NCBI RefSeq assembly: GCF_016863315.1
Contig: NZ_BOOQ01000055.1
Span: forward strand, 1-64,000
Direction of reading: 5' to 3'
DNA length: 64,000 bases
DNA from: Planotetraspora silvatica
GTDB lineage: Bacteria; Actinomycetota; Actinomycetes; Streptosporangiales; Streptosporangiaceae
The position numbers were made by a program, and so were the translations under genes. This document shows, in pieces, positions 8,080 to 16,698 of this stretch (positions are counted from its first letter, which is position 1; the number at the start of each line of letters is the position of its first letter). A model generated the notes under the pieces. It was not told the origin of the DNA. It did not search any database and was given only the letters and a program-made list of their open reading frames with translations.

Positions 8080-8547
8080 ATGGCACGCACCCTCACCGCC
8101 CCGGAGCGCGAGCACTTCCTCGCCCTGCCACACGTCGGCGTCCTCAGCGTCGCCGCGGACGACGGTCGTCCCCCGCTCACCGTGCCCGTCTGGTACGCCT
8201 ACACGCCCGGCGGAAACCTGACCTTCTTCACCGGCACTCAAGGCCGGGTTGCACGCAAGACCCGGCTGCTCCAGCGGTCGGGAACCCTGAGCTTCTGCGT
8301 GCAACAGGCCGAGTTCCCCTATAAATACGTCACGGTCGAGTGCACGGTGGTGGAGGAGGACTGGACACCCTCGGTCGAGGAAGTGACAGCCATCACCTCC
8401 CGCTACCTACCGCCGGATCTCGCCCGCGCCTTCGCCGAGGCCGAGACCTCCCACTCGGCCGACACCTTCGTGCTGTTCACCGCGCGTCCCGACCGGTGGC
8501 TGAGCTTCGACTTCGCGGACGACGCGCCCACCTCAGCCGGAGACTGA
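8080..8547 (+). CDS. Pyridoxamine 5'-phosphate oxidase-family (split beta-barrel, FMN/F420) protein
   Basis: 155 residues, a typical single split-barrel domain. The N-terminal strand (HVGVLSVAADDGRPPLTVPVWYAY) in pieces and the following G-x-L-x-F-x-T-G-x-x-x-R-K block (GNLTFFTGTQGRVARKTR) match the flavin- or F420-binding barrel of actinobacterial PNPOx-like proteins. AGGAGG lies 7 nt before the ATG. These proteins reduce quinones, biliverdin or other small molecules in actinobacteria; the substrate here is unknown. Likely co-transcribed with the DUF899 gene. Confidence 0.85.
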   Translation: MARTLTAPEREHFLALPHVGVLSVAADDGRPPLTVPVWYAYTPGGNLTFFTGTQGRVARKTRLLQRSGTLSFCVQQAEFPYKYVTVECTVVEEDWTPSVEEVTAITSRYLPPDLARAFAEAETSHSADTFVLFTARPDRWLSFDFADDAPTSAGD

Positions 8548-8708
8548 GGCGCAGGTGGCGAGCACGAGGTCCTTCTGAATCCGCGCACGTTCTCCCTGGT
8601 GTGCTGCGGGATTCGCCTGACCCGCAAGCGACCTGCGAAAACGCTTCCGTCCGTGGCCATCGCTTGCCGGCACTTTCCGGTGCCATGCGCGGCCGGCAGA
8701 CACGGATG

Positions 8709-9470
8709 TCAGAGACTGTCGAAGCTGACTTCTTGCATCGTCCCGTCCGGTCCCATCTGGAACATCCGCGGCGGCTCCATGGTCCGCAGCGCCTCGGCGT
8801 ACATGGCTTCCCGTTCGGCCTGTTCCCTGCCCGACGGGTCGGTCACCTGGAACCCGTACAAGTGAACGGCTTCCGTGTCGATGTCGTCGGGTGCGGAAAC
8901 CCCCTCCAGTACGAAGCCGAACAGCGCACGCAAGGCGTCCTCGCCCAACTCGAGAGGATGGAACGGCAACGGGTAGGGGCCCTCGTCCGGCCAGCCAGGC
9001 ACGGGCTCGACAGGTCGCTCGCCTGCCCAGTACGGCAACTCGAAGTCATACGGCTCGCCGATGTTCTCCTCGATTCCGCCATCAGGCGACAGGCTCAGCG
9101 ACCGGACCAGCACGCCGTCCTCCCACACCGCGAAAGCGAGCCAGTCCACCACCGAATGCATCCCATGCATGATGATCCGCCTGCCCGCACCGGCCTTCAG
9201 CAGGTGCTCAGGCAACTCAGACGGGAGGTCGAACACGAGCCTGCGATCACAGAAGAGTTCGGCCCCGGCCAACACGGTGGCGTACGTGACATCGTCCGGC
9301 GGGTAGACGCTGTCCCACAACGTGCCGTCCTCGGCGGGCGCGACCGCGTAACCGGGGTGAACCTGGCGAACCAGCGCCTCTGTCTCGGCCCGCTCCGAGC
9401 GCGTCGCGCCCAGCAACGCGGGTCGGATGTCGCCATCAGTGAACGCCAGCAATGCGGTCTTCGCGCCCAT
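8709..9470 (-). CDS. Conserved actinobacterial protein, DUF6928-like
   Basis: 253 residues from the ATG at 9470, chosen because GGGAGG lies 6 nt upstream and the frame's earlier residues look non-coding. It begins MGAKTALLAFTDGD and continues with a recognisable conserved core (VHPGY, YPPDDVTYATVL, SLSPDGGI, PYDFELPYWAGE, PLPFHPLELGEDALRALFGF). This pattern matches a family of cytoplasmic actinobacterial proteins of unknown role, named from memory as DUF6928. No catalytic motif, signal or membrane segment is seen. It is convergent with the PNPOx-like gene, and co-directional with the hydrolase-SDR genes that follow. Confidence 0.65.
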   Translation of the reverse strand: MGAKTALLAFTDGDIRPALLGATRSERAETEALVRQVHPGYAVAPAEDGTLWDSVYPPDDVTYATVLAGAELFCDRRLVFDLPSELPEHLLKAGAGRRIIMHGMHSVVDWLAFAVWEDGVLVRSLSLSPDGGIEENIGEPYDFELPYWAGERPVEPVPGWPDEGPYPLPFHPLELGEDALRALFGFVLEGVSAPDDIDTEAVHLYGFQVTDPSGREQAEREAMYAEALRTMEPPRMFQMGPDGTMQEVSFDSL

Positions 9471-9539
9471 GCGGTCCTCCCGAATCTCAGCAAGAGCCCG
9501 CATATTACTTGCCGAGAACGACACAAGTCGATCTTGCGG

Positions 9540-10265
9540 TCAGCTCTGTACGTGGCCGACGGCGTCGAGGATGGAGGCGGCCACCGCGTCGGGCTGAGAC
9601 GCCCCGACGGCGTGGGAGGCACCCGCGAGCTCACGGGTTCCGCGCGAGCCGGCGCGTTCGGCCATGAACCTCAGCGCCGCGGCCGGGATGTTGAGGTCGC
9701 GATCACCATGGACGAACCACGACGGCTTGGCACGCCAGCCCGGCTCGCTCACCGTCAGCCCGTCGGTCAGCGCCCGCTCGGTCACCGGCCGCTGCGTCGC
9801 CGCCATCAGGGCGGCCTCACCGGCCTCGAGATCGGCGCAGAACTGGTGATGGAACTTGTCCTCGGCGATCCGGAACTCGTTGCCGCCCGAGGCGACCGGA
9901 TATGCGGCCAGCGCGCCACCCAGGCTGCTGCCCTCGAACTTGCCGGACAGCACCAGCGCGCTCTCCCCAGGCTCGGGCGCGAAAGCGGCGACGTAGACGA
10001 GGGCCCGCACGGCGTCGTTGGCGGCCGCCGCCTGACTGATCACCATGCCCCCATAGGAATGGCCGACCAGGACGACCGGCCGTCCGATGCCGGCGATCAC
10101 GTCACGCACGTAGGCGGCATCGCCCTCCACACTGCGCAACGGGTTCGCCACCGCGACGGCGGACAGCCCGCGGCCGTGCAGACGCTGGATGACACGATTC
10201 CAGCTCGCCGACTCGGCGAACGCACCGTGGACGAGGACGACGACGGGTTGTTCGGTAGTGGTCAT
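9540..10265 (-). CDS. Alpha/beta hydrolase (SalR/estersase-like)
   Basis: 241 residues with no signal peptide. The fold starts at VVVLVHGAFAESASW; the nucleophile elbow is GHSYGG; the acid lies in HGDRDLNIP; the catalytic His is in GASHAVG. The family (alpha/beta hydrolases annotated as salicylate esterase-like) hydrolyses esters or lactones, but the substrate is not predictable. It ends the minus-strand run that also contains an SDR and two further hydrolases; the spacing to the SDR stop is 52 nt, so co-transcription is plausible. Confidence 0.88.
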   Translation of the reverse strand: MTTTEQPVVVLVHGAFAESASWNRVIQRLHGRGLSAVAVANPLRSVEGDAAYVRDVIAGIGRPVVLVGHSYGGMVISQAAAANDAVRALVYVAAFAPEPGESALVLSGKFEGSSLGGALAAYPVASGGNEFRIAEDKFHHQFCADLEAGEAALMAATQRPVTERALTDGLTVSEPGWRAKPSWFVHGDRDLNIPAAALRFMAERAGSRGTRELAGASHAVGASQPDAVAASILDAVGHVQS

Positions 10266-10317
10266 GAATTCGCCTTTCCGGAGGTCAGAGCTGCCTCGAG
10301 TACCTCGATGGCCTGGG

Positions 10318-11106
10318 TCACAACGTGCCGATCAGGCCGCCGTCGATGACGAAGTCCGCGCCGGTGACGTTGCCGGCGCGCTCGCTGGCGAGCAGGACGA
10401 CGAGGTCGGCGACCTCGTCCGGGTGGGTGAACCGGCCGGTGACCGAGTCGGCGGCGGCCTGCTCCGCCACCGCGTGCGACTCGCCGCCGTTGTGGTGGGC
10501 GAGCGTGGCGGCGACGCCGTCCTCGCCGAGCCACAGGTCGGTGGCGACCGGCCCGGGGCTGACGGTGTTGACCCGGATCCCGTGCGGGCCCAGCTCCTTC
10601 GACAGGGACTTGCTGAAACTGGCCAGGGCCGCCTTCGCGGCGCTGTAGTCGATCACCAGCGGGTCCGGCAGCGACGCGTTGACCGAGCTGACGGACACGA
10701 TCGTGCCGGCGCCGCGGCCGAGCATGAGCGGCAGCGCCTCGCGGGTGGCGCGCACCGCGGACAGGAAGTTGACGGTCAGGGTGGCGAGCCAGTCCACGTC
10801 GGTGACGGACGCGAAGCCGCCGGTGCGCGGGCGTACCGCGCCGACGTTGTTGACCAGGATGTCCAGGCCGCCGAAGGCCGCGCCGGCGGCCTCGACCAGT
10901 TCGGCCGGGCCGTCCAGGGTGGCGAGGTCCACCGCGACCGGGCGGACGCGGCCCCCCGCCGCCAGCTCGGACAGCTCGGCGCTGATGTGCCGCGCTCCGG
11001 CGGTCACACTGACGCCCTCTGCGGCGAGCGCCCGGGTGATCGCCAGCCCGATGCCCTTGCTCGCGCCGGTGACCACGGCGGTCTTGCCTGACAGGTGCAG
11101 CTCCAC
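10318..11106 (-). CDS. SDR-family NAD(P)-dependent oxidoreductase
   Basis: 262 residues, classical SDR length. Cofactor motif TGASKGIG near residue 15, NNVG (variant of NNAG) near 87, catalytic Ser in VSVSSVNAS and YxxxK in DYSAAKAAL; C-terminal V-I-D-G-G end. The Ala/Gly-rich composition is typical of its neighbours. An Arg in the second strand (TAGARH) hints at NADP preference. It lies between two alpha/beta hydrolases on the same strand (55 nt to the upstream one), so it may act on the alcohol released by a hydrolase, which is inference only. Confidence 0.9.
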   Translation of the reverse strand: MELHLSGKTAVVTGASKGIGLAITRALAAEGVSVTAGARHISAELSELAAGGRVRPVAVDLATLDGPAELVEAAGAAFGGLDILVNNVGAVRPRTGGFASVTDVDWLATLTVNFLSAVRATREALPLMLGRGAGTIVSVSSVNASLPDPLVIDYSAAKAALASFSKSLSKELGPHGIRVNTVSPGPVATDLWLGEDGVAATLAHHNGGESHAVAEQAAADSVTGRFTHPDEVADLVVLLASERAGNVTGADFVIDGGLIGTL

Positions 11107-11160
11107 GACGGGCCTTTCTGCGGGACGCGGCCCCGCCCAGGAGCGGGGCCGCGTGCGGGT

Positions 11161-11967
11161 TCAGCGGGCGGACTTGGCGGCGGCGACGATGACGTCCACC
11201 ACGGCCTGCGGCCGGGAAAGCATCGACAGGTGCGACGCGGCGACCTCGGTGACATGGCTGTGCGCCCGGTTCGCCATGGTGACCTGCAGCGACGGCGGGA
11301 GGATACCGTCCTTCGTGCCTACCAGGTACCAGCTCGGCAGCTTCTTCCAGGCGGGCGGCCCGGACGGCTCCTGCAGCGCGCTCAGTGCGATCGGGCGCTG
11401 CTCGGCGGCCAGCCGGGCGGCCGTGGCGGCCGGCAGATCACCGGCGAACGCCTGCGGGAACACCGCCGGCTTGATGTAGAGGTCGACGTCTCCGGCCGGC
11501 GCTCCGGGGTAGGCCACGACGTCGAACAGCGCGCTCGGGTCGCCGCCGCCCTGCAGCCCGAGGACCGTCTCGCCCTCGTCGGGCACGAACGCGTTGACGT
11601 AGACGAGCGCCTTCACGTCGGGGTCGGTGCCGGCCGCGTTGGTCACGACCGCGCCGCCGTAGGAGTGGCCGACCAGGACGACCGGGCCGCTGGTCCGCTG
11701 GGCGAGGAACGCCGACAGGTACGCGGCGTCGCCGCGGAGCCCGCGCAGCGGGTTGGGCGCGGCGAGCACGGTGTACCCGAGCCGTTGCAGCCGGCCGGTC
11801 ACGTCCGACCAGCTCGACGCGTCGGCCCAGGCGCCGTGCACGAGAACGATGGTCGGCTTCGGGCGATCGTGACGGCTGGCGGCCGATGCCGGGGCGCCGA
11901 GCGTGAACAGGGCGAGGGCGGCCAGCGCGATCATCGCGCCGCGCCGGCGGAGGGGGCGGTTCAACAT
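11161..11967 (-). CDS. Secreted alpha/beta hydrolase
   Basis: 268 residues with an N-terminal Arg-rich segment and hydrophobic core (residues about 8-30, ending ASAAS), a typical signal peptide. The catalytic motifs are GHSYGG (Ser), GTKDGILPP (Asp) and AASHLSML (His), and the fold start is TIVLVHGAWADASSW. It is the exported sibling of the hydrolase at 9540-10265: both share the HGA(W/F)A(D/E)(A/S)(A/S)SW start. The start codon is the ATG at 11967. Confidence 0.88.
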   Translation of the reverse strand: MLNRPLRRRGAMIALAALALFTLGAPASAASRHDRPKPTIVLVHGAWADASSWSDVTGRLQRLGYTVLAAPNPLRGLRGDAAYLSAFLAQRTSGPVVLVGHSYGGAVVTNAAGTDPDVKALVYVNAFVPDEGETVLGLQGGGDPSALFDVVAYPGAPAGDVDLYIKPAVFPQAFAGDLPAATAARLAAEQRPIALSALQEPSGPPAWKKLPSWYLVGTKDGILPPSLQVTMANRAHSHVTEVAASHLSMLSRPQAVVDVIVAAAKSAR

Positions 11968-11981
11968 GATGGATCCAGCTC

Positions 11982-12145
11982 TCAGTCGAGGAAGGCGAGC
12001 AGACGCCGGGTGAGGTCGGCGGGATGTTCTTCGTAGATCCAGTGACCGGAGTCCGCGATCACGAGTCCGGTCACGCGGGCGGCGTACGACCGCACCTGAC
12101 TGGGGACGAGATCGCCAAGGCTGCCGCTCGCGCCGATGGCGAGGT
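11982..12145 (-). pseudogene. 3' remnant of an alpha/beta hydrolase
   Basis: About 50 codons whose end (ADSGHWIYEEHPADLTRRLLAFLD, given here only as GHW...EEHP...LLAFLD) is the typical C-terminus of epoxide-hydrolase-like alpha/beta hydrolases, including the catalytic-His GHW. The frame runs upstream into the neighbouring gene at 12146-12937 and no start or nucleophile elbow remains. The intact gene next door ends abruptly against this fragment, suggesting a deletion or recombination between two hydrolase genes. Confidence 0.6.
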
Positions 12146-12937
12146 TCAGAGCGACTGGCGGGCGAGCCAGGCCAGCGTGACGTCGGCGACCTCGCGCCAA
12201 CCGCCGTCGATGGTGAGCGAGTGCGCCCGGTCAGGGAATTCGTGGAAGTCGGTGACCGCGGCGGAGTGCCGGTACTGCTTCAGGGTGGCCAGGGTGACGG
12301 CCTCGGGCACGGTGTGGTCCCGGCCGCCGGTGATCAGCAGCAGCGGGCCGCGGGCCTCGTTCCCGGTCGCCACCTTGGCGGGCGAATGCGGGTCGAAGTT
12401 GGCCGCCGCGGCCTCGAACAGCGGCTTCCCGGGCGCCGGGATGCTCCAGCGCCGGTACAGCTCGCCGGACTCCTCCTCGGAGACGGCGTTGCCGAAGGCG
12501 TACCGGAACTGCTCCTCGGTGAGCGACACGGCCCGGTTGCGGTTGGCGGGGTTGCGGAACACCGGCAGTGCCGAGCGCAGCGCGGTCAGCGGCACCGGCA
12601 GCACGCCCTTGATCTGCGCGGCGTCGATCGCGACGGCGGCGGCCGCGAGGTCCAGCCCGAGCAGCTTCTGGGCGATCATGCCGCCGAACGAGTGACCGAT
12701 CAGGATCGGCCGTTCCGGCAGGCCACTGATGATCTTCGCGTAGTGCTCGACGACGTCGTCGATGCCGTGACCGGCGATGGCCTCAGGGTTCGCCCGGGAC
12801 TCCTCGACGGTCGCGCCGTCGCCGGGCCAGCCGGGCGCGCTCGGTGCGTAGCCGGCCTCCTGGAACAGGTCGGTCCAGGGAGTCCAGGAGGTGGCGTGCA
12901 GCCACAGTCCGTGGATGAAGATGACGGGGGTGCTCAT
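12146..12937 (-). CDS. Alpha/beta hydrolase (cytoplasmic)
   Basis: 263 residues; fold start PVIFIHGLWLHATSW, nucleophile elbow GHSFGG, acid in TGGRDHTVP, His in DRAHSLTID, so the triad is complete. No signal peptide. It differs from the two hydrolases downstream (HGLWLHATSW versus HGAWADASSW) and belongs to a separate subgroup. Its 3' end abuts a decayed hydrolase C-terminus. The 233 nt upstream (12938-13170) separate it from the LuxR regulator and contain no gene. Confidence 0.87.
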   Translation of the reverse strand: MSTPVIFIHGLWLHATSWTPWTDLFQEAGYAPSAPGWPGDGATVEESRANPEAIAGHGIDDVVEHYAKIISGLPERPILIGHSFGGMIAQKLLGLDLAAAAVAIDAAQIKGVLPVPLTALRSALPVFRNPANRNRAVSLTEEQFRYAFGNAVSEEESGELYRRWSIPAPGKPLFEAAAANFDPHSPAKVATGNEARGPLLLITGGRDHTVPEAVTLATLKQYRHSAAVTDFHEFPDRAHSLTIDGGWREVADVTLAWLARQSL

Positions 12938-13170
12938 GGTGACCTCTCAGCAGGTGATCAAGCCGACGGCGGGGACCCGCGACACTGCGGACGGGCACGG
13001 GTGATTCGCGGTTCCGCGGCCGGAACGGGCGTACGCCCGGAGGATCAGGACGCCGTGCCGAGCGCGGATGCACCCATCACGCTAGGGATCCGGCCCGCGA
13101 GCCACCCCACGTGAACACGTAGTCCTCGACCATCCGGGACCCGCACGTCGTGAACCCGCGATGTTCGGGC

Positions 13171-13725
13171 TCAGCCGGCCTGGATCGCCATCAGCCGGGC
13201 CAACTCCACCCGGGACCGCACCTGGAACTTCCGGAAGACCTGCCGCAGGTGGTAGTCGACCGTGTGCGGCGAGATGAACAGCAGGGCGGCCGTCTCCCGG
13301 TTGGTGAGCCCCCGGGCGACGTGTTCGGCGACGGTCCGTTCCGAATCGGTGAGCCGGGACCAGGCCGGTCCGGTATCGGCCGGCCGGCCGGCCAGCCAGA
13401 TCACCGCGCCGGCCAGGACATGGCTGTCGTAGACGCCCTCACATCGCCCGGTCAGCGTCCCCGACGGCAGGGTCAGCCGCCCGGGGTGCCGCCCCGACGC
13501 GGTGCTCAGCCGCCGCCCGGCCCACTCCCACAGCAGCGTGCGGTCCGCGGACGACAGCAGGCCCGCGGCGGCGCTGTTCACGAACATGGTGTGGGCGTCG
13601 ACGACGGCGACGGGCCCCTTCGCCTTCCGGCGCACCTCAAGGAAATGCGCGTGCAAAGCCCGATGCGGGCCGGGCCCGGCAGTGTGCGAATCGTGAGCGA
13701 GCACCGTTTCCTCCCCCTGTGTCAC
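13171..13725 (-). CDS. LuxR C-terminal HTH regulator with N-terminal sensor-like domain
   Basis: 184 residues. The C-terminal 60 residues are a GerE/LuxR helix-turn-helix (LTDSERTVAEHVARGLTN, given in part; RETAALLFISPHTVDYHLRQVF). The N-terminal 110 residues start with a helix (HRALHAHFLEVRRKAKGP) and a beta segment (VAVVDAHTMFVN) of the type found in PAS/GAF-like sensor domains of actinobacterial LuxR proteins. No receiver aspartate pattern is present. It lies just downstream of the LAL regulator at 13807-16608 and may be co-transcribed. Confidence 0.82.
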   Translation of the reverse strand: MTQGEETVLAHDSHTAGPGPHRALHAHFLEVRRKAKGPVAVVDAHTMFVNSAAAGLLSSADRTLLWEWAGRRLSTASGRHPGRLTLPSGTLTGRCEGVYDSHVLAGAVIWLAGRPADTGPAWSRLTDSERTVAEHVARGLTNRETAALLFISPHTVDYHLRQVFRKFQVRSRVELARLMAIQAG

Positions 13726-13806
13726 CTTGACCGGTCGTCCTCATGGAACCGCGCCGGGGCGGGCCGCCGAATCAGGGAAACACCCCAGTGTGTCCAAAGG
13801 CAGGGG

Positions 13807-16608
13807 TCAGTCGGCGGGGCCGTCCTTGAACAGCTCGCGCAGCTGCCGCCGGGAGGTGAGCCGCAGCTTCCGGAAGACCTTGGTGAGGTGGTACTCGACG
13901 GTCGAGGTGCTGACGTACAGCCGCCGGGCGATCTCCGCGTTCGTCGCGCCCTCGGCGGCAAGGGTGGCGATCTTGGTTTCCTGCGGGGTGAGCACGGAGC
14001 CGACCGGCGCGGCCGGGGGCGCCACCCGCTCGCCGGTCGCGGCGAGCTCCACCCGGACGCGCTCGGTGAAGATCCCGGCGCCCATCGCGGCGAACATCTC
14101 GTGCGCGATACGCAGCTGCGCCCCGGCCTCGCCGCGGCGCCGGTGCCGCCTGAGCCATTCTCCGTACAGCAGGTGGGTGCGGGCCAGGTCGGTGCGCATC
14201 CGGGTACGCCCGAGCAGTTCCAGCGCCTGCCGGTAGAGCGGCTCCGCGGCGCCGCCGGTCTGCTCGCCGAGCAGCGCACGGCTGCGCGCGAGCAGGCCGA
14301 GTCCCCAGGGCATGCCGCTGATCGGCGCCCGCTCCTCCAGCCGTGCCAGCGCCTGCCGTGCCGTGTCGGGGTCGCCTGCCCGTACCGCCGCCTCGACCAG
14401 GTCGGGCAGCACCCGGTTGCCGTTGCCCGGCGGGTCGCGGTCGAACAGCGGGCGGGCCCGGTCGAGCGCCTCACGGTAGTTGCCGAGGCTCACCTCCAGC
14501 ACCGTCATGGCCAGGGCCGCCTGGTTGACCAGGGCTGTGACGTTCTGGATCGCGATGACGGCGATCTGGTCGGCGGCGGCGCGGGCCTCCTGCTCCCGGC
14601 CCTGCCAGACCAGCTGCTCGATCTGCCATTGCGGGCCGCCCCGCGGCATCACCCCGCTCATCGCGTACAGGTCGAAGTTCTCGGCGTAGTGCCCGTCGGC
14701 GACGGCGATCCGGCCCGCGCGCAGCTCGCTGCCGGCGAGCATGGTGAGCGTCACCCGGAGCGCGTGCAGCGCCCCGCTTTCGCGGCCGGACGCCGCCAGC
14801 CGGCGCAGCAACGCGGACCGGCCCTGCTCATCCCAGAGCTCGTCGGCGGCGAGCCCGCCGAGCAGCGCGAGCGGCATGCCCTCCTCGCTGAGCCGCTCCG
14901 CCGTGCACAGCTCGGCGACCGCGGCCCGCATCAGCGGCACCGCGGCCCGGTACCCGTCCGTGACCCGGGTGGCGAACGCCCGGGCCAGCAGGTCGGCCGC
15001 CGTCTCGGCCGGATCGGCCGGTACGGCGAGCACGGCACGAGCCACCTCGAGCGGCGTGGTGCCCACCGTGTGATCCAGCGCGACCATGGCGGTCTCCATC
15101 GCCTCCCGGAGCATCACCCTGGTCAGCCGCTCGTCCCGGCCGCCGAGCGCGGCGGCGGCGTCCATCAGGATCGCGGGCGCGTGCGCCACCCGGTCGTCGA
15201 AGTTGGCGACGGCGGCGCGCAACCGCTCCCCCATCGCCCGGGCGACCGGGGTGTGCAGCATCGGCCGCGCCTGGTCGAGCAGCCGGCGGACCGCGGCGAT
15301 GTCCCCGGCGACCAGGAACGCCCCGGCCGCGGCGAGCAGCCGGCCGCCGCGCGCCGGTGCGTCCGGGCTGAGCTCGGCGGCGCGGGCCAGGAAGGCGGCC
15401 TGGGCGGTGTGGCCGCCGCGCAGTCCGGCCCGCTCGGCGGAGGATTCCAGGTCCCGGGCGACGTCCTCGTCAGTGCCCGCGGTGGCGGCGGCGAGGTGCC
15501 AGGCCCGGGTGTCGGGGTCGAGCACGGGGTCGCTGGAGTCCGCCAGCGCGCGGTGCGCGCGGCGGCGGTCGGCCGGCGTGGACGCGTTGTAGACCGCGGC
15601 CCGGATGAGTGGGTGCCGGAAGGTGACGCTGCCGCCGGCCAGGTCGCCGAGCAGCAGGATGCCCTCGGCGAGCGCCGGGTCGGCGTCCACCGGGGACATG
15701 CCCAGCAGCTCGCCGGCCCGCCAGAGCAGCGCCTGGTCGTGCGCGGGCGCGATCGAGGCGACGAGCAGCAGCTCCCTGGTGGCCGGGGGCAGCGCCCGGA
15801 CCTGGCCCAGGAAGTAGGTCTCCAGGTGCACGCCCAGCGGGAGCCGTACCGGCAGCTCGGTGTGGCCCGCGAGCTGCTCCGGCGAGAGGGCGGTGGCGAG
15901 GGTGATGAGCGCGAGCGGGTTGCCGTCGGTCTGCTCCACCACCCGCTCGGCCACCGCGTCGTCGAGCGGCCCGGCGACGCACTCTGCGAGGAGCCGGCGG
16001 GCGGCCGCGTCACGCAGCCCGCGGACGGGGCGCACCGGCAGGCCCTCGAAGAGCGCGGCCCCGGATTCGCGTAGCGCGACGAGCACCCCGACCCCCTCCG
16101 CGTGCAGCCGCCGGCCGACGAACGCGAGCGCCTGGGCGGAGTCGCGGTCCAGCCAGTGCGCGTCGTCGACGAGGCAGAGCAGTGGCCGGTCGGACGCGAT
16201 CTCGGCGAGCAGGCTGAGGGTCGCGAGACCGATCAGGAACTGGTCCGGCGGGGGGCCGTGCATCAGCCCGAACGCCCGCCGCAGGGCGTCGCCCTGGGGG
16301 CCGGGGATCCGTTCGAGCCGATCGAGGAACGGCGCGAGAAGGTGGTGCAGCGCGGCGAAGCCGAGCGGAAGCTCGGACTCGACGCCGGAGATGGTGAGCA
16401 CCCGCAGCCCCGCGGCCGAGGCCGCCGCGGCCGCCGCCTGCAGCAGCCGGGTCTTGCCCACGCCCGGATCGCCGGCGAGGACGAGCGTGTCGCTGAGCCG
16501 CGCGCCGAGCCGCCGGATCACCTCGTCGATCGCGTCTCGTTCCGCGTCCCGGCCGTGCAGCGACGCGGGCGCCGGCCGGGGTCCCCGAGCGGTGACGTCG
16601 TCGGACAC
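13807..16608 (-). CDS. LAL-type LuxR-family regulator with AAA ATPase domain
   Basis: 933 residues. The N-terminus carries a STAND-type ATPase: Walker A GDPGVGKTRLL near residue 46-56 and Walker B LLCLVDDAHWLD near 144-155. A long helical TPR-like middle region follows, and the last 65 residues are a LuxR helix-turn-helix (LTPQETKIATLAAEGATN in part; NAEIARRLYVSTSTVEYHLTKVF). LAL proteins are large ligand- and ATP-dependent activators, often next to secondary-metabolite or catabolic operons. This one is divergent from a second LAL across 90 nt. All genes in the minus-strand run downstream (hydrolases, SDR) are possible targets. Confidence 0.92.
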   Translation of the reverse strand: MSDDVTARGPRPAPASLHGRDAERDAIDEVIRRLGARLSDTLVLAGDPGVGKTRLLQAAAAAASAAGLRVLTISGVESELPLGFAALHHLLAPFLDRLERIPGPQGDALRRAFGLMHGPPPDQFLIGLATLSLLAEIASDRPLLCLVDDAHWLDRDSAQALAFVGRRLHAEGVGVLVALRESGAALFEGLPVRPVRGLRDAAARRLLAECVAGPLDDAVAERVVEQTDGNPLALITLATALSPEQLAGHTELPVRLPLGVHLETYFLGQVRALPPATRELLLVASIAPAHDQALLWRAGELLGMSPVDADPALAEGILLLGDLAGGSVTFRHPLIRAAVYNASTPADRRRAHRALADSSDPVLDPDTRAWHLAAATAGTDEDVARDLESSAERAGLRGGHTAQAAFLARAAELSPDAPARGGRLLAAAGAFLVAGDIAAVRRLLDQARPMLHTPVARAMGERLRAAVANFDDRVAHAPAILMDAAAALGGRDERLTRVMLREAMETAMVALDHTVGTTPLEVARAVLAVPADPAETAADLLARAFATRVTDGYRAAVPLMRAAVAELCTAERLSEEGMPLALLGGLAADELWDEQGRSALLRRLAASGRESGALHALRVTLTMLAGSELRAGRIAVADGHYAENFDLYAMSGVMPRGGPQWQIEQLVWQGREQEARAAADQIAVIAIQNVTALVNQAALAMTVLEVSLGNYREALDRARPLFDRDPPGNGNRVLPDLVEAAVRAGDPDTARQALARLEERAPISGMPWGLGLLARSRALLGEQTGGAAEPLYRQALELLGRTRMRTDLARTHLLYGEWLRRHRRRGEAGAQLRIAHEMFAAMGAGIFTERVRVELAATGERVAPPAAPVGSVLTPQETKIATLAAEGATNAEIARRLYVSTSTVEYHLTKVFRKLRLTSRRQLRELFKDGPAD

Positions 16609-16698
16609 GATTCCCCCTCTCCCCCTCGACGATGCGTGCGCATGTGCCGGGGCCGGATTCGGTTCGACCAGGAGGCGGCACCAGGAGACTATGTCACC

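Noticed and set aside
13150-16074. 974-residue open frame on the plus strand
   Set aside because: It is exactly antisense to the LAL gene, is rich in Arg/Gly/Pro/Gln and has no domain. High GC at third positions keeps this frame open.
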